From the NCBI GenBank assembly GCA_035578155.1, contig JAPWDM010000001.1, positions 7,342,670 through 7,406,669 of the forward strand: a stretch of 64,000 nucleotides of DNA, read 5' to 3'. Origin of the DNA: Brachynemurus nebulosus. Its lineage: Eukaryota; Arthropoda; Insecta; Neuroptera; Myrmeleontidae. Made by a program: the position numbers and the translations under genes. Shown piece by piece: positions 47,601 through 58,778 of this stretch. The notes under the pieces were generated by a model that did not search any database, was not told where the DNA came from, and saw nothing but the letters and a program-made list of their open reading frames with translations. Numbering within the stretch: position 1 is the first letter of the stretch; each line of letters opens with the position of its first letter.

Positions 47601-50600
47601 TGCGCTTTTACCCGATCCTTTTACCGGTGACTTCCGGCCCTTTTTTCAGAGCCGAGCCTCGGAAGTCCAGCCCCAGCTTACCTCTCATTGAGCCTGTTAA
47701 TACGTAGAATTCGAAAATAAAGGTTAAGAAAACATAGCTCCAAGAAATCATTTTAAAAATTGAAGCTCCAGTCCCGGCTTACCTCTCGTCGAGCCTGTTG
47801 ACATGTAGAATCAACATTATATTTATTTCGTACCCAAAAAGAAACTTCATAAGAATTCAAATATAATGGTTAAGAAAGCATAGCTCCAAGAAATCATTTG
47901 AAAAATTGAAGATAACCATCTAGACTCTTAAATAAATTTTCCTTTATAATAAAATATTGATTAACTGGAACATCCTATATATTTCGACATTAATAAAATT
48001 AAATATAAAATTTTAAAATCTATCTATCCATATCAGGTTTTCCTATACCAAAAATTAATATTTTGGAAGCTATAAAAAATTTTTATTTAACAGTCTAGAT
48101 TCTCTAAATTCTAAGCGATTATCTTCATTTTCAAAAATGCTGCCTTGAAGTCAAGGTCAGCCCAAAAGTTACACAAACGGTACGACCGCACTAGGCCCCG
48201 TGCTGCTGATTGATTTTGCAGAAACCGACCACTTTTATACTCTCTCCTCTCATGGGAGTCCCATAAGTGTCCTTTACAAAATAAAAATTATTACAGCTGG
48301 TCAGCCGCAAAGATGTAGTCATAACGTTTGTGCAAATCGGGGAATATGTATACAACATGAACACGGATATTCATGTGACTGTGATCTTACCTCGTACACT
48401 GGACCCATGTGCACTGACGGTAATAATATTCACCGGGTTATCACTATTACTTAAATAATTAAAAATTTGTATTTTATTGCAGAATCTGTATCGTATGAAT
48501 TTGGTCCAAACAAAGGAATTATAAAATATTCCTTCCCAATCGACAAAAGACCAGATCTGAGTGAACATACAATTGCTCTCGGTTTTATTACCACACGTGC
48601 AGACGCCATATTACTTCGTATACTAAGTTCAACATCAAAAGATTATTTAGAAATCGAAATTGTAAGCATTTTTTGATAGCATTTAGTTGTAATTCGGACA
48701 AAACTGATTTTAAAACAAATTTTTATTCGTACAGGTTGAAGGGAATATTTTTATAGTTTATAATTTAGGAAATAACGATCATCCGCTTGGTGAAATTGGC
48801 GTAAAAGTGAATGACAATAATTATCATGTGGTTCGTTTCAAAAGAATTGGAGCTAATTCGACATTACAGATCGACGATTATAACGTACAAGGAACATGTC
48901 CGACTGGTAATAATTAAAATATAAAATAACACATTCCTAGGCGGTCTGTACACGATCAGTCATGCTGTCAGTATTTACTAACAAAAATATTGAATCAATT
49001 TTCAAAATATCACTTCCCATTCATCATTACTTCAATATTGTTAATCGGGAATTTGACTAATTTTGGGAAATTATTTTAAAACACACATATTTATGTATTA
49101 TGCATGTATACGTTTTTAATTTTTAAAAATAATGCCGAAAATTGTTAGAAAAAATTATTTTAGTATTTGTTCTCAATATTTGCGCGAAAACGTTTACTAG
49201 CTGTCAGTTACGTCACATTCTCTAAATAGCAACAGGTGTCCGGTAACTAAGAAAAAAAAATGTTTATTTTTCCTGTAACTAGGAAAAGAAATTGTTGATT
49301 TTTAAAAAAATTAATTAAATTTTGATTAAATTCCATAGTTATGTTTGCTAACCGGAAATTAAGTAGCGACACTAGTGGTGATAGTGTTGAAATATAAGAG
49401 GAAGCAACGTCACAGCCCGTTTCTGCTTACGTGGATTTTAGCTAAAAAACTAATTTTTTAATTAATTTTTTTTAAATCAAATAATGATAGTTAAGATGAA
49501 TTAGTATAATAAATTACTTTTATTAGTATAATCTTTTATTATAAATTTTCATTAAAATTTGTTTTAATTGCTTTTCTTTGATACTGTCAAATACCGCATT
49601 ACGGGTGGGCGATTATGAATGATACTTATGAAATCAGTCTATCAGATTATCTTATCTATCAGATTATGAAAATACTTCGAAATATCTTGATTATGGTACG
49701 GTATGGTTGCAATGCCTCTGAACCGTTTCCCGAAGCCAAAGCTAATTTCTCCTCAACGCACAGATGTCTAGGGATGCCGTAAATAACTTTACCATTTTAA
49801 TAAACAACTTTAACACTTTAAATACTTTAATAATTTGGTAATTGTTAATTGGAATTCGGCCCACCGTTATTTACAATACGAAATATTAATTACGGATTTT
49901 CCGTTTGCTATTGACGTCGTTCTATTTATTAAGTACTCTATCGAATTTGCTGAAAAGTTCTAGAATGAAGAGTGAGATAAAACATATGTATCAGAGTAGA
50001 ACAGAAGTTTACAGACTGATTTTTTATGATTATTTCCTGGGAAGTGACCAACCAAACAGGCCTCAGCTACTTATATGATATCTGGCGTTGGTTTTTACAA
50101 AACGTAAACACCAATACATAATTTGTTTAATAGAAATTCGGAGACTGTCCGCCAAGTCGTACAAGGAGAAATCCTACTTATATGTGTATTAGAATGGGAG
50201 TAACCTGAGTCTCAGTGCTCACTGATCGGTGTTGTTTCGACTAGTTATGTCGGATGATTAATCGATTAATCAGTTTAGTCGTCTAATTTTATTTACGTTT
50301 AACTATTTTCAGTCAACTATTTTACCCTCAACTACATGACTAAAATAATTAATTTAAAAAAGAAAAAGATAATTGATTTCATAATTTTTTTGATATTATT
50401 TATTGGACTCCAAAAAATAAACTTTGCTGTTAGCGCCCTCCGCGACAAAAATGCCAAATTAAAAATTTTGGCGCAGCGATATTTTTAAAATTTTTCCCTG
50501 CAAAAAACAAGTAATGAGCAAAATGAGCAAAAAAAAAGTCGACAATTTACATTTGTTTCAATTTTTGCAGGGAAAAATTTAAAAAATATCGCTGCACCAA

Positions 50601-53025
50601 AATTTTTAATTTGACATTTTTACCGTTTTGGTGCCCTTAAAACCTTGCGGGGAGAGGGGGCGCTGCCCCCCTAGATCCGGGATGCGGCCCTGAACACTAC
50701 ACAGACAGAAGTTAGTATTATGAAATACTTCCAGTATTGTTGATCACGTACAGATCCCCTCCCCTAGTTTATTTCTCAAAATTAAAGACATATTAGAAGA
50801 AAATAACAAATGACTGCCTTCTTCAGGTGAAAATCTATTACAAGTATTTAACAGTCAATCTATGATTGAAATCGGAGGAAAATGGAACAAGGAGAAAAAA
50901 CGTGTTGAAAGACCTTTTGCTGGTGTTATATCAGGTGTTGTAGTAAATGGAATGAGAATACTGGATTACGCAGCGGAACAAAACGAACATATCTCTATGA
51001 TCGGAGATGTTCAATTAGTAACCGGTATTCATGATCGAAATGACCATTATCAAAAAATGCAGCAAGTATGTTTTAATTAATTTCGCTTTTTTAGAAATAC
51101 TTAACCTAGCCATTCTTCATTTTTATGTATCTTTAGACGCCGTCGTCAAGCTTCTCGGATGTGATGGATGATTTAGTGTTTTCTGGAGCTGGTTCTGGTT
51201 TAGACTGTAATGCTGATGATGAAGATGAATGTCCACCGCCGATTGATACAGGATCCGGTGATGATCTTGTTACACCTGTATATGTTCCACCAACAAGATC
51301 ACCATCAACGACTCCAAAACAGAGAGAAAATTTAAATAATATTAAGACTGGAAGTTGTGTTGATGATGAAGACTGTTCGGTAATAGATGGTTCCGGTTCT
51401 GGTGAACCAACAGAAGAATCTACGACTGGAACAGGTTTGTTTATCATTTAGAAATAAAAAAGACTTAATATTAAAATAACTTGTACTTCATATTATTGAA
51501 ACTCATTCTATTAGCCAATTAATTATCGCTCAAGCTGTTCAATGGAATTACTATTGTTCCATGTCAATCAAACCCCATTCAGCTGACTTAATTTTTTACC
51601 ACCTAATAGCATAGTCACAACAGTCACTTACCAATACATTAATATGGGCTCTAATCATTATCTACTGGTTCAATTTGTTTTTCATAAATATTTTTTACAA
51701 CTACTAAAGGTAAATATTTAGACTATTTCTGGACATAGTTAAATAATTCTCTCCCAAAATGGTCTAAGCGAATTTTCTAATAAAACTTGTATTACATTAA
51801 AATTACAATGAGTACATCAAAACTTAGATAGGCTGGGTCTTTCTAGGATTTTAAGGATTCTAAAGTTAAAAAACTTAACATAAAATATATTAAGTTTTAA
51901 ATATCTTTCAACATGTTTTGCTACATATGCAATGTAAGAAGAGACACGAGAGACATAAAACTTGAATGCATTATTGGTAAGGGTCTATGACGCACTGTTT
52001 TGTGAATCGGTTTTATACCAATGCCATATAAGAACGTTCAAAATTTTCCCACTCTCTAACCACTTAGAGATACTAACTAATCCCGAAATCGATGAAAAAA
52101 GTATCCATAAAATGTATGAGGTTTCTAAAAAAACATAAATACAATTTAACAATTTCTTAAAATTCAATTTATGAATTTCGTAACTGTAATAGCTCTAGAA
52201 GGACCCATCCCTTATTCGTAATGAAAAAGTGTGACCCATGACGTAACAACATTTATACTGAGTCTTCACCACTGAAAATACACTTTTAATTTATAATAAA
52301 TCGAAAAAATTTTAACGTATAATATATAAATTTTTGTCTTAGAAACACCAACGGATAAATTGTTAGAAACTACAATACCAAATGGTACCCGTTATGAAAC
52401 CTCCGGTACAACTGGTTTAACGATAGCTACACCATCAAGCTTTGGAACGTCAACACTATTCGGATCTACCGACGACATTACAGTTCGCTTAACGGACGCG
52501 TCGCTTCTACCAATTGGAAATGCAACTCTAATACCTATTTCTACACACGATACAGAAACAACTGTTCCCTTTGATATATCAACAAATCTAAACATCAGCA
52601 GCAGTAGCTTTTTAACTACAACAGAATCGACAACGACTTCCACTACACCAGAACCACCGCCAATAATTTATAATCCACCGTACATTGTGACATCGCGACC
52701 ACCGCGCAGAGAACGGGAACGAATACACTCGGAAACGGCCGAAAGTGTTGCATTAATTATTGGAATAGTGGCAGCGATATTAATTGCTGTGGTTTTAATT
52801 ATAATTATTGTTATACGATTTAGACCCGGTGGGGAAACAAGATACAAAGTGGATGAGAGCAAAGGGGGCTATCAAGGACCTAATGCTGCTTTACTGGGCG
52901 GCGCCGGTAACAGTAATGGACAAACGCAACATCAAATGAATGGTAGTGCTAGAAATGGTACAGACAAACAGATCGGTCTCAAAAAGAAACGCGATAGTAA
53001 AGACATAAAAGAATGGTACGTTTAA
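41526..53025 (+). CDS. Nrx-1: Neurexin-1, C-terminal 1,149 residues (13 exons; gene continues upstream)
   Basis: Neurexin is a presynaptic single-pass adhesion receptor that binds neuroligins and organises synapses. The spliced exons (41526-41633, 42643-42835, 44749-44940, 45004-45188, 45262-45438, 46421-46529, 46610-47401, 48297-48419, 48483-48661, 48735-48906, 50827-51065, 51137-51434, 52343-53025) give one uninterrupted frame of 3,450 nt with consistent phases. Domains by residue of this partial product: LNS3 1-164, EGF-like 171-211, LNS4 212-405, LNS5 409-585, EGF-like 591-626, LNS6 627-823, acidic then Thr/Ser-rich stalk 824-1050, transmembrane helix about 1058-1080, cytoplasmic tail 1081-1149 ending [14 protein letters not shown]. 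The tail begins with a [10 protein letters not shown] stretch (protein-4.1-type contact) and ends in a PDZ ligand. Signal peptide, LNS1, first EGF and LNS2 are not seen in this window. No frameshift or stop is present, so it looks functional. Confidence 0.97.
42643..42835 (+). CDS. Nrx-1: Nrx-1 exon (LNS3, middle)
   Basis: It follows TTTTTTTCAG and ends before GTAAAC in phase 1. It encodes [20 protein letters not shown] and [13 protein letters not shown], typical LamG strands. Confidence 0.93.
43020..43259. mobile_element. CAGRGGCGTAACTA-family hAT MITE in Nrx-1 intron
   Basis: It starts CAGGGGCGTAACTAAAA and ends TTGTAGTTACGCCTCTG. Flanks CTTTCGAG and CTTTTGAA match at 6 of 8, an eroded 8-bp duplication. 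Non-coding. Confidence 0.65.
43780..44398. mobile_element. hAT element with perfect 8-bp duplication, middle of the nest
   Basis: Termini CAGGGGTCGGCAACC and GGTTGCCGACCCCTG are classic hAT ends. The flanking octamer AACTAGAC is identical on both sides (43772-43779, 44399-44406). It interrupts the element 43570-44500 and is itself interrupted by 43844-44286. Confidence 0.82.
43844..44286. mobile_element. TAGCGAATTT-family element, innermost of the nest
   Basis: It begins CAGCGAATTTCTG and ends GAAAATTCGCTA, with the family phrases GGGCATCGGACGTATCT and GAGTTATCGCGCGGA. The (TA)n core is almost absent in this copy. Confidence 0.6.
44749..44940 (+). CDS. Nrx-1: Nrx-1 exon (LNS3, end)
   Basis: It follows ATTTATAG and ends before GTATTG, phase 1 to 1. 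It encodes [10 protein letters not shown] and the LamG-terminal [20 protein letters not shown]. Confidence 0.95.
45004..45188 (+). CDS. Nrx-1: Nrx-1 exon (middle EGF-like domain, start of LNS4)
   Basis: Six EGF cysteines are seen (residues 178, 183, 189, 198, 200, 210 of the partial product), including CHNGGVC and [13 protein letters not shown]. It ends in phase 0 at GTAAGT. The preceding intron is only 63 bp. Confidence 0.93.
45262..45438 (+). CDS. Nrx-1: Nrx-1 exon (LNS4, first part)
   Basis: Fifty-nine codons in phase 0, encoding [18 protein letters not shown] and [16 protein letters not shown]. Bounded by TTTTAAG and GTATTT. Confidence 0.93.
46421..46529 (+). CDS. Nrx-1: Nrx-1 exon (LNS4, middle)
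   Basis: It encodes [20 protein letters not shown] and [12 protein letters not shown], the NDNxWH signature of LNS domains. Bounded by TTTCACAG and GTTTGT; ends in phase 1. Confidence 0.93.
46610..47401 (+). CDS. Nrx-1: Nrx-1 exon (LNS4 end and complete LNS5)
   Basis: The largest internal exon, 792 nt. It completes LNS4 (LHLGGL-like [13 protein letters not shown]) and encodes all of LNS5 from [18 protein letters not shown] to [16 protein letters not shown]. The acceptor is ATTACACAG and the donor is GTAAAT; phase 1 at both ends. Confidence 0.97.
47513..47900. repeat. Dispersed repeat in Nrx-1 intron
   Basis: CAAAGCCGTGGAAAAAATG resembles the start of the hAT MITE at 62739 (CAGGGCCGTGGAAAAAAATG). 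The block CATAGCTCCAAGAAATCATTT occurs twice nearby, near 47735 and 47879, showing an internal duplication. Confidence 0.45.
48297..48419 (+). CDS. Nrx-1: Nrx-1 exon (third EGF-like domain)
   Basis: A self-contained EGF module in phase 1-1 with six cysteines (592, 597, 603, 612, 614, 624), including CANRGIC and [13 protein letters not shown]. Confidence 0.96.
48483..48661 (+). CDS. Nrx-1: Nrx-1 exon (LNS6, first part)
   Basis: It encodes [17 protein letters not shown] and [17 protein letters not shown]. Bounded by TTTTATTGCAG and GTAAGC; the preceding intron is 63 bp. Confidence 0.95.
48735..48906 (+). CDS. Nrx-1: Nrx-1 exon (LNS6, middle)
   Basis: It encodes [27 protein letters not shown] and [11 protein letters not shown]. 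It ends in phase 1, directly before the splice-site-4-equivalent junction. Confidence 0.95.
49110..49605 (-). repeat. Dispersed repeat family, copy 2
   Basis: It is the reverse-complement relative of 63330-63790, sharing TTTGACAGTATCAAAG, the ACTAGTGGTGATAGTGTTGA block, CATAGTTATGTTTGCTAAC and CGCGAAAACGTT. Non-coding. Confidence 0.5.
50447..50622. repeat. Inverted repeat, about 60-bp arms
   Basis: AAATGCCAAATTAAAAATTT through TTTTTCCCTGCAAAAA (50447-50507) is mirrored at 50562-50622 around a short loop. Fold-back repeat inside the Nrx-1 intron. Confidence 0.65.
50827..51065 (+). CDS. Nrx-1: Nrx-1 exon (LNS6, end)
   Basis: It encodes [39 protein letters not shown] and [13 protein letters not shown]. 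Acceptor TTCTTCAG, donor GTATGT; ends in phase 0. Confidence 0.96.
51137..51434 (+). CDS. Nrx-1: Nrx-1 exon (juxtamembrane stalk, first part)
   Basis: It encodes [20 protein letters not shown], the conserved [15 protein letters not shown] stretch and an acidic, Cys-containing linker. Ends in phase 1 at GTTTGT. Confidence 0.95.
51435..52342 (+). other. Last Nrx-1 intron, 908 bp
   Basis: Bounded by GTTTGT and TGTCTTAG. AT-rich; no nested exon or element end was recognised. Confidence 0.75.
52343..53025 (+). CDS. Nrx-1: Nrx-1 terminal exon (Thr/Ser-rich stalk, TM helix, cytoplasmic tail)
   Basis: The stalk is rich in Thr/Ser and proline, likely O-glycosylated. The membrane helix [20 protein letters not shown] lies at about 1058-1080. 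The tail carries [10 protein letters not shown] near the membrane, GPNAALLG, and the final EWYV PDZ ligand, followed by TAA. Confidence 0.98.
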
Positions 53026-54230
53026 AGTGTGGTAATAGTGGTGATAGTGTTATTTAATAATTTTAATATGGAACGACGGAACCGTGCCCGAGCCCAAGAT
53101 GGTCAAAAAAAATGTGCACACTGTGGTTTTATTTAGAAAAATATTTCACAAAATATTTTAAAATATGTGCACGTAGTTAATGAAAATCATCAATATTTTT
53201 ATTCAAAAGTGTTTTTTGATGGTCTTAAAAAAAAGTTGCACGATGCATAAACAGAATAATATTGGTTTTTGTAATATTGTTTGTAAAATAAATAGTTAAT
53301 ATTAAATGTAAAATAGAAAGGAAATATATGAAACAACAGTTTTTTTCTTTTTTTTCTTAAAGAATAGTGTTGATGAAAAGTGCTAGTATTTTGAAAATCA
53401 ATACATATTCATTGAAATATCATATCGTTTTTATATATTTAAGTCCGAATGCTCATAATAATTACAAAATAATTATAGTGTATTTAATTTATTTCAATAA
53501 TTTTACTTAATTTTAAACAAACGGAACAATAATTTTAAAAAAAGCGGGCATACAGTTGATACAGTAAATAAAATTTCGTGCCCATTCTCTAGACATTTAA
53601 TAAGTTCCTGAAAAATTAAGAACAATATGGTTGACATTGTTATAGTTGAAAAATGTTGTGTGCTTGGCAGTTGAAATAGTTATATAAGAATGATGATTCA
53701 ATAATTTTATACGCAATATTAAAAAAAGAAAAAAAATCACCTGTAAAACTAAAATAAATTGCTTTGTTTTCTTTTTCATTTCTTTTTTAAATTAATAATC
53801 ATATCAAATAATAATAAGGTTATCCGAAACTAAATCCTTTATAACTTCTCGCTTAACCAAAACATCAACAGACTCTCAAAAAAAAAGTGCATGTCAATGT
53901 GGAATTACGCTATTGATTAGAAAAGACATACAACACGATTGCATAATTATTTCGTTGTTGGTTGAAACTACGAAACCATAAAAATAGATCTTTTACTGTA
54001 ACATTTTCATGTTCTTCCGACTGCAATTTTTAAAAAAAATATTTTTGTATTATAAGTCAATTTACACAAAATTTACTCTTCTAATAAATGTACAATATTT
54101 CCCTTGAAGCAACTTGAATTAAGCACAGTGTTTTTAGAAATTGTAGTAATAATATCCAAAAAAAAAAAACGAAAAGATTTTTATACGCAAGATAAGAGTG
54201 TTATTTAGTTGTTAATAAATAATAAGTGTT
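53026..54230 (+). other. Nrx-1 3' UTR (end uncertain)
   Basis: AT-rich sequence directly after the stop. Candidate polyadenylation signals AATAAA occur at 53287-53292 and 53567-53572, with more downstream. The end of the transcript cannot be fixed from sequence alone. No open frame of interest. Confidence 0.55.
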
Positions 54231-54904
54231 AATTTCTTAAGTTTCAAAATCTGTCATTTATTTTCGGATAATCAGGACCTCTAAAACCTCTAGTATTAAA
54301 AAAAAAAATTAATAACAGAAGTTAAAAAAGTCTTATTTGCGCATAATTTAATGAATATTTGAAAGTTGAGTAAAATTGCAAAAAATAGCTGCCATTTAAA
54401 CTAAAAATGATTGATTAATACTCTGAAAAACGAAAATGTGATAATAAACTTATACTAATTATTAGCAGTATTCAAATTGGAATTTATTGACGATCGAAAT
54501 GTAGCAAAAATTTTAATAGGAAATTCATTTTGATTTCCTATATTAATCAACTGCCTCTTTCTTTCATATCAAATTCTGCGATGTGTTCCATTCCAATTTG
54601 AGCACTGGCTATTACACAGTTTAATCATATGTTATACATGTACAACATTAACAATAAATACTACATTAAATTGTTGATAAATTTTTCTTATTTTGATTTA
54701 TAATTGGAAACCCAAAATCATTTTGAAATATCTATACAATATTAGTAATATTCGTAACTTGATATTTTATATTTAGTAAATAGTACAGTACGACACTGAT
54801 CACACTGATCGTTTTTTAAAACTAATGACTAATCTTGTTTGAAAAATAATTTTAGTCGATTAATGGACTAACTACTCCTCGACTCAACATCACTAATATT
54901 TATG
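54231..54904. other. AT-rich stretch without recognisable gene
   Basis: Nothing recognised. It could still belong to a long 3' UTR. Confidence 0.45.
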
Positions 54905-55222
54905 CGATGAAGCGGTTTGCAAGCGCTTTTATTTCTACCTGTACTGACACGTTTTAAAGCAACATCTTATTGGTAATACAGTCTATTAAAAAAATAACTT
55001 TATAAAGCCAAGGAAAAAGAGTTTACGAATGTTATGAAGTCTTAAAACGTTCTTAAATAAAGAAGCTTCATGGCATTCATCATACTCCTCTCCCTGACTT
55101 TATAAAACTGTTTCTTAATATCTTGTAATATAACAATCAATAAGATATTCCTTTAAAACGCCACCAACAGATGACGCTACAGACAGAAATAAAACCGCTT
55201 GTAATCGCATGAATAAGCCCAT
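54905..55222. repeat. Imperfect inverted-repeat element, about 318 bp
   Basis: The left arm (GCGATGAAGCGGTTTGCAAGC ... CAACATCTTATTGGT, shown in parts) pairs loosely with the complement of 55137-55222 (ACAAGCGGTTTTATTTCTG, GGCGTTTTAAAGGAATATC). A partial relative lies near 60330-60480. Confidence 0.45.
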
Positions 55223-55230
55223 TGTCTAGT

Positions 55231-55260
55231 TCAGTGTTTCTCAAACTTTTCTCGTCGAAC
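55231..55260. repeat. hAT-type end CAGTGTTTCTCAAACTTTT
   Basis: This matches the well-known terminus style of hAT elements. The opposite end is not found nearby, so it is a truncated copy. Confidence 0.4.
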
Positions 55261-55574
55261 ACTTTTTAAGTTTTAAATTTTTTTAAGAACACTATGGTGT
55301 AAATTAGGTTTAGATTCTTGCTAAATTTAATATACGCGCAAATTAAACTAATTTGCTTATTATTATCAATTAAAAAAGCCATTGACACCACTTTTTACAC
55401 TTTATTTATACAAATTTTGTATATTAAAATTACATTACATGAAAAACTGTTGTAGATGTTTTTTTAGTAACTTATTTTCTTTATACTGAATATAAGTTTT
55501 GTTTAAATATTTAATTAAGTTATTTATTTTATTTAAATTTAATTCAATTACAACAATATATTACAAAAATAGAA

Positions 55575-55965
55575 GATTTGGTCATGGTGACTAGGGACCA
55601 CTGGGTTAAAAGATCATAGTGATTATAGGCCACCGGGTAGTAAGGTCATAGTGATGATGAATCACTGGGTAGTAAAAGTCATAGTAATTATGAACTACTG
55701 AGTAGTAAGGTCCTAGTGATGATGGACCATTGGATAGTAAGGTCATAGTAATTATGAACCACTAGGTAATAAGGTCATAGTAATTATGAATCACTGGGTA
55801 GTAAGATCATAGTAATTATGAAACACTGAGTAGTAAGGTCATAATGATTATGGTGATTATGATTGTGTAGTAAGGTCATCATCATGATGGATCACGGGAT
55901 AGAAAGGTCATAGTGATTATGATGACCATGATTGTGTAGTAAGACCACACTGATTATAGACCACG
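55575..55965. repeat. Minisatellite, about 34-bp unit
   Basis: Roughly a dozen diverged copies of GGTCATAGTAATTATGAAYC followed by CACTGGGTAGTAA occur head to tail. The units vary by substitution and small indels. No coding meaning. Confidence 0.85.
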
Positions 55966-57606
55966 CACCTAAAGTGGTATAAAAGATATTTTCGCCTAGA
56001 ACTAAGTTTTAAGTTATTTAGTCCCAAAGTTTTTGACCTCTTTATTTTCCATCTCCTTTGGGCTCATGATTTTTTTAATATTGATTTTTCGTAAAAAAGT
56101 TGCTGATAATAGTTGCAACCTTGCAAGTAACCAAATTATTTAAAAAATGTAGATATAACTTATCTATAATATCACTACTCTTGAAAACTTAGTTTCGCAT
56201 TCATGGAAATCTCTGTAACGCATTTTAAATTATATACCTATAAAGTGACGATAATAATTATGTTATTCTAATTAATTAAAAAAAAATAAAGAAAAAAAGA
56301 AATGGGATAAATAATAGTATTAAAAGAATTTAACGGATCATCAGGGGAACCAAGAAACAAGAGAATAAAATATGAGAAAATCGGGACGGGTCAACCCACA
56401 TGTCATAATTCAATACCTAATGCAGTAAAACAATTAAACCACAGATCAGTGATGTATCTGTAGTAATTTTAGTTTAGTATACTTACTAATAAACAACACG
56501 TTTTATTTAGTATCTGAGTTGTAATTTCCTGAAATTTAGTGATTATACATATTTCCTTTGTAAATATTGAAACTGGTTAATATTTTATACAGGGTATTTC
56601 TAAATAAAACGATATATTGGAAATTGGAATAATATAGATAGTAGTAAATTACGATACAGCGCATTAGACACATTTTATAAATTTAGTGCAATTTGCCGGC
56701 ACTATTCTACAAATTAGAACAGAAAAGATAGTAGAAAGTGTAGAAAATATTCACAAAAGAAAGGCTGGTAAGAAAAATATACTCACAGAAGTATACTCAC
56801 ATTTTCCGTAATTTAAGAGAGTTCTAAACAAGTTTTTGTTCAAAAAACTTCCGGAAAACATTCAATTGAAGCACTGAACGAAAAATTAAAAAAGTTTTTG
56901 ATGGTAGAATGATATTAATAATTACTGTTTAATTTCTGAAACATTTTAAAGTACTTTTTTATTTATAAAAATAAAAAATTTACGTTCGAATTTATTATAA
57001 AAACAAAAGTTTCTAATTTTTATTAAACATTATTAAAATATCAAAAAATACTGTAAATAAGTGATAAAAACTTTATACGAATAATTTATTTTAAGTTTAT
57101 AACTAAAACAATAAAACTTTCAAAATAGTTCAATACATATATACAGCTTTCAATAATGCCACTCTCAACAATGTCATTCAAATTAAACATTTTATGCGAA
57201 CACACGAAATAGACAGTTTTACTATGTATCTAAATAATTTTAAAGTGCAAAATAGTTTTAACGGTCCACAAACATATATGTATATGTAAAATGTATGCAC
57301 TTGTTACCTATCACTTCACTATCACAATAATGTGAACGAAAGTCTCTATCTAGCAAAGATAAAATCAAATTCTACACATTTTAAACAATATTTTTCTTTT
57401 TAATTTCTAGCATTGTTTAGAAGCAGTTAAAAAAATGTGACGGTGTACACAGAACTAAAGGGAGAGGTATAGTTTTTCCAAGAATTATACTCCGCTACTG
57501 GACAAATTTGGTATTATTGAGAGCTTTTACTGTAGAAACAAAATTTTTACATGAATTCGGAAAAGAGAAAAATATATCTAAAACTAAAGATTTTATTGTA
57601 TTTACT
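55966..57606. other. AT-rich stretch without recognisable gene
   Basis: No gene, RNA or element end was identified by eye. Confidence 0.5.
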
Positions 57607-57610
57607 TTAA

Positions 57611-57863
57611 CACGTTAACTGTTTATAAAAAAAAGTTTAATAATACTAATGACGCGCATGACGCAGATATGAATCCTTGAGTAGGGCTTTAATATTTTGT
57701 AACAGTGGCTCACTAGCGCACCATAATACGAAATACATTTAGGTATATAGATATGTACACCGGATCGTTATAAAATGTTCAAGATCTCGTGCAATATAGA
57801 CGTCATGGGCGTGGCTAAAATGTATACGGTGACGCGAAATACACGTCATTAGCAGTGAACGTG
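57611..57863. mobile_element. piggyBac-type MITE, 253 bp, TTAA duplication
   Basis: CACGTTAACTG at the left and CAGTGAACGTG at the right are inverted, directly flanked by TTAA at 57607-57610 and 57864-57867. Inward, CTAATGACGCG and CGTCATTAG add further inverted similarity. TTAA duplication is diagnostic of piggyBac-superfamily insertion. Non-coding. Confidence 0.68.
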
Positions 57864-58778
57864 TTAAAAATCGTATATACAAAAATTATGGAATTTTAGT
57901 TTTACAGGAAAGTAAAAATAAACAAAAAAATATTTCTCGAGTATAAAAACTTGGTAGAAAGGTACATATATCATTTTGGTATAAAAAATTTGTTATTAAT
58001 AAAATTGACTGTTACTTATAGTTAAATAAATAATAAAAAAAATAGATTTAACTGTTATAATTATATTTCACTACTTTAACGATAGTTATTTCAATTTACA
58101 TTTCAAAATTTCTCTGGTCACGTATTCCAAGAATCCTATCTTTTTTTATAATTCTGTTTTGTGTTCTCTTTGTGTAAATGTGTATTCTATAAATATACGA
58201 ATATTTTACTTAAGTGAAATATTTTCAGAGCAAGAAAAATACTAAATATTTTATTAACTTTCTTTCTGTGTTTTTAATCCAAAAATTCAATTTTATTGGA
58301 ATCAAAAGTTTTCCAATAATTATTATTTTTATTATGGTTGAATTCGGCCGGTGAAACGATTGTGTAATAACTTTCACTGAACTACTTTGTATTTATGGTT
58401 AAAACAAAAGATTTAAATATTTTGATAGGCTCAAAGCGCAATTGCACAGTTAATGTGGTCAAGTGAAAACTGGATAGGTACGCGTAAATCTAACAGAAAT
58501 AATGAAATTACAAGGGTTCCAAAATGTTTCTACAAAACCCTAAAAAGCTGCTGCAAGGCGTTTTACCGGACGAATTAACTCAATATTTACCAGGGAAGAA
58601 AATTTAACAACGACAAGTATACAAAATTATTTACAAAATGTTCAACGCAATCATGAATTGCACAAGAATTTTGTAAACGGTAAGAAACATAAGTTTGGTC
58701 AAACTGAAAATTCCACAAATTTCGTACAAGAGTAAAACTGGTATTTCCACGAAATGTGTAGACACCTTTAATGAAATA

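Larger units (their letters stand above)
48907..50826 (+). other. Nrx-1 intron at the splice-site-4 position
   Basis: A 1,920-bp intron (GTAATA...TTCTTCAG) separates QGTCPTG from [10 protein letters not shown], the junction that in vertebrate neurexins holds alternative insert SS4. I did not find a convincing in-phase (1-1) cassette exon inside. It contains a dispersed repeat (49110-49605) and an inverted repeat (50447-50622). Confidence 0.7.

Noticed and set aside
41526..53025. Neurexin copy as a pseudogene or retrocopy
   Set aside because: It has introns at family-typical places, consistent splice phases, no stop or frameshift, and an intact PDZ ligand.
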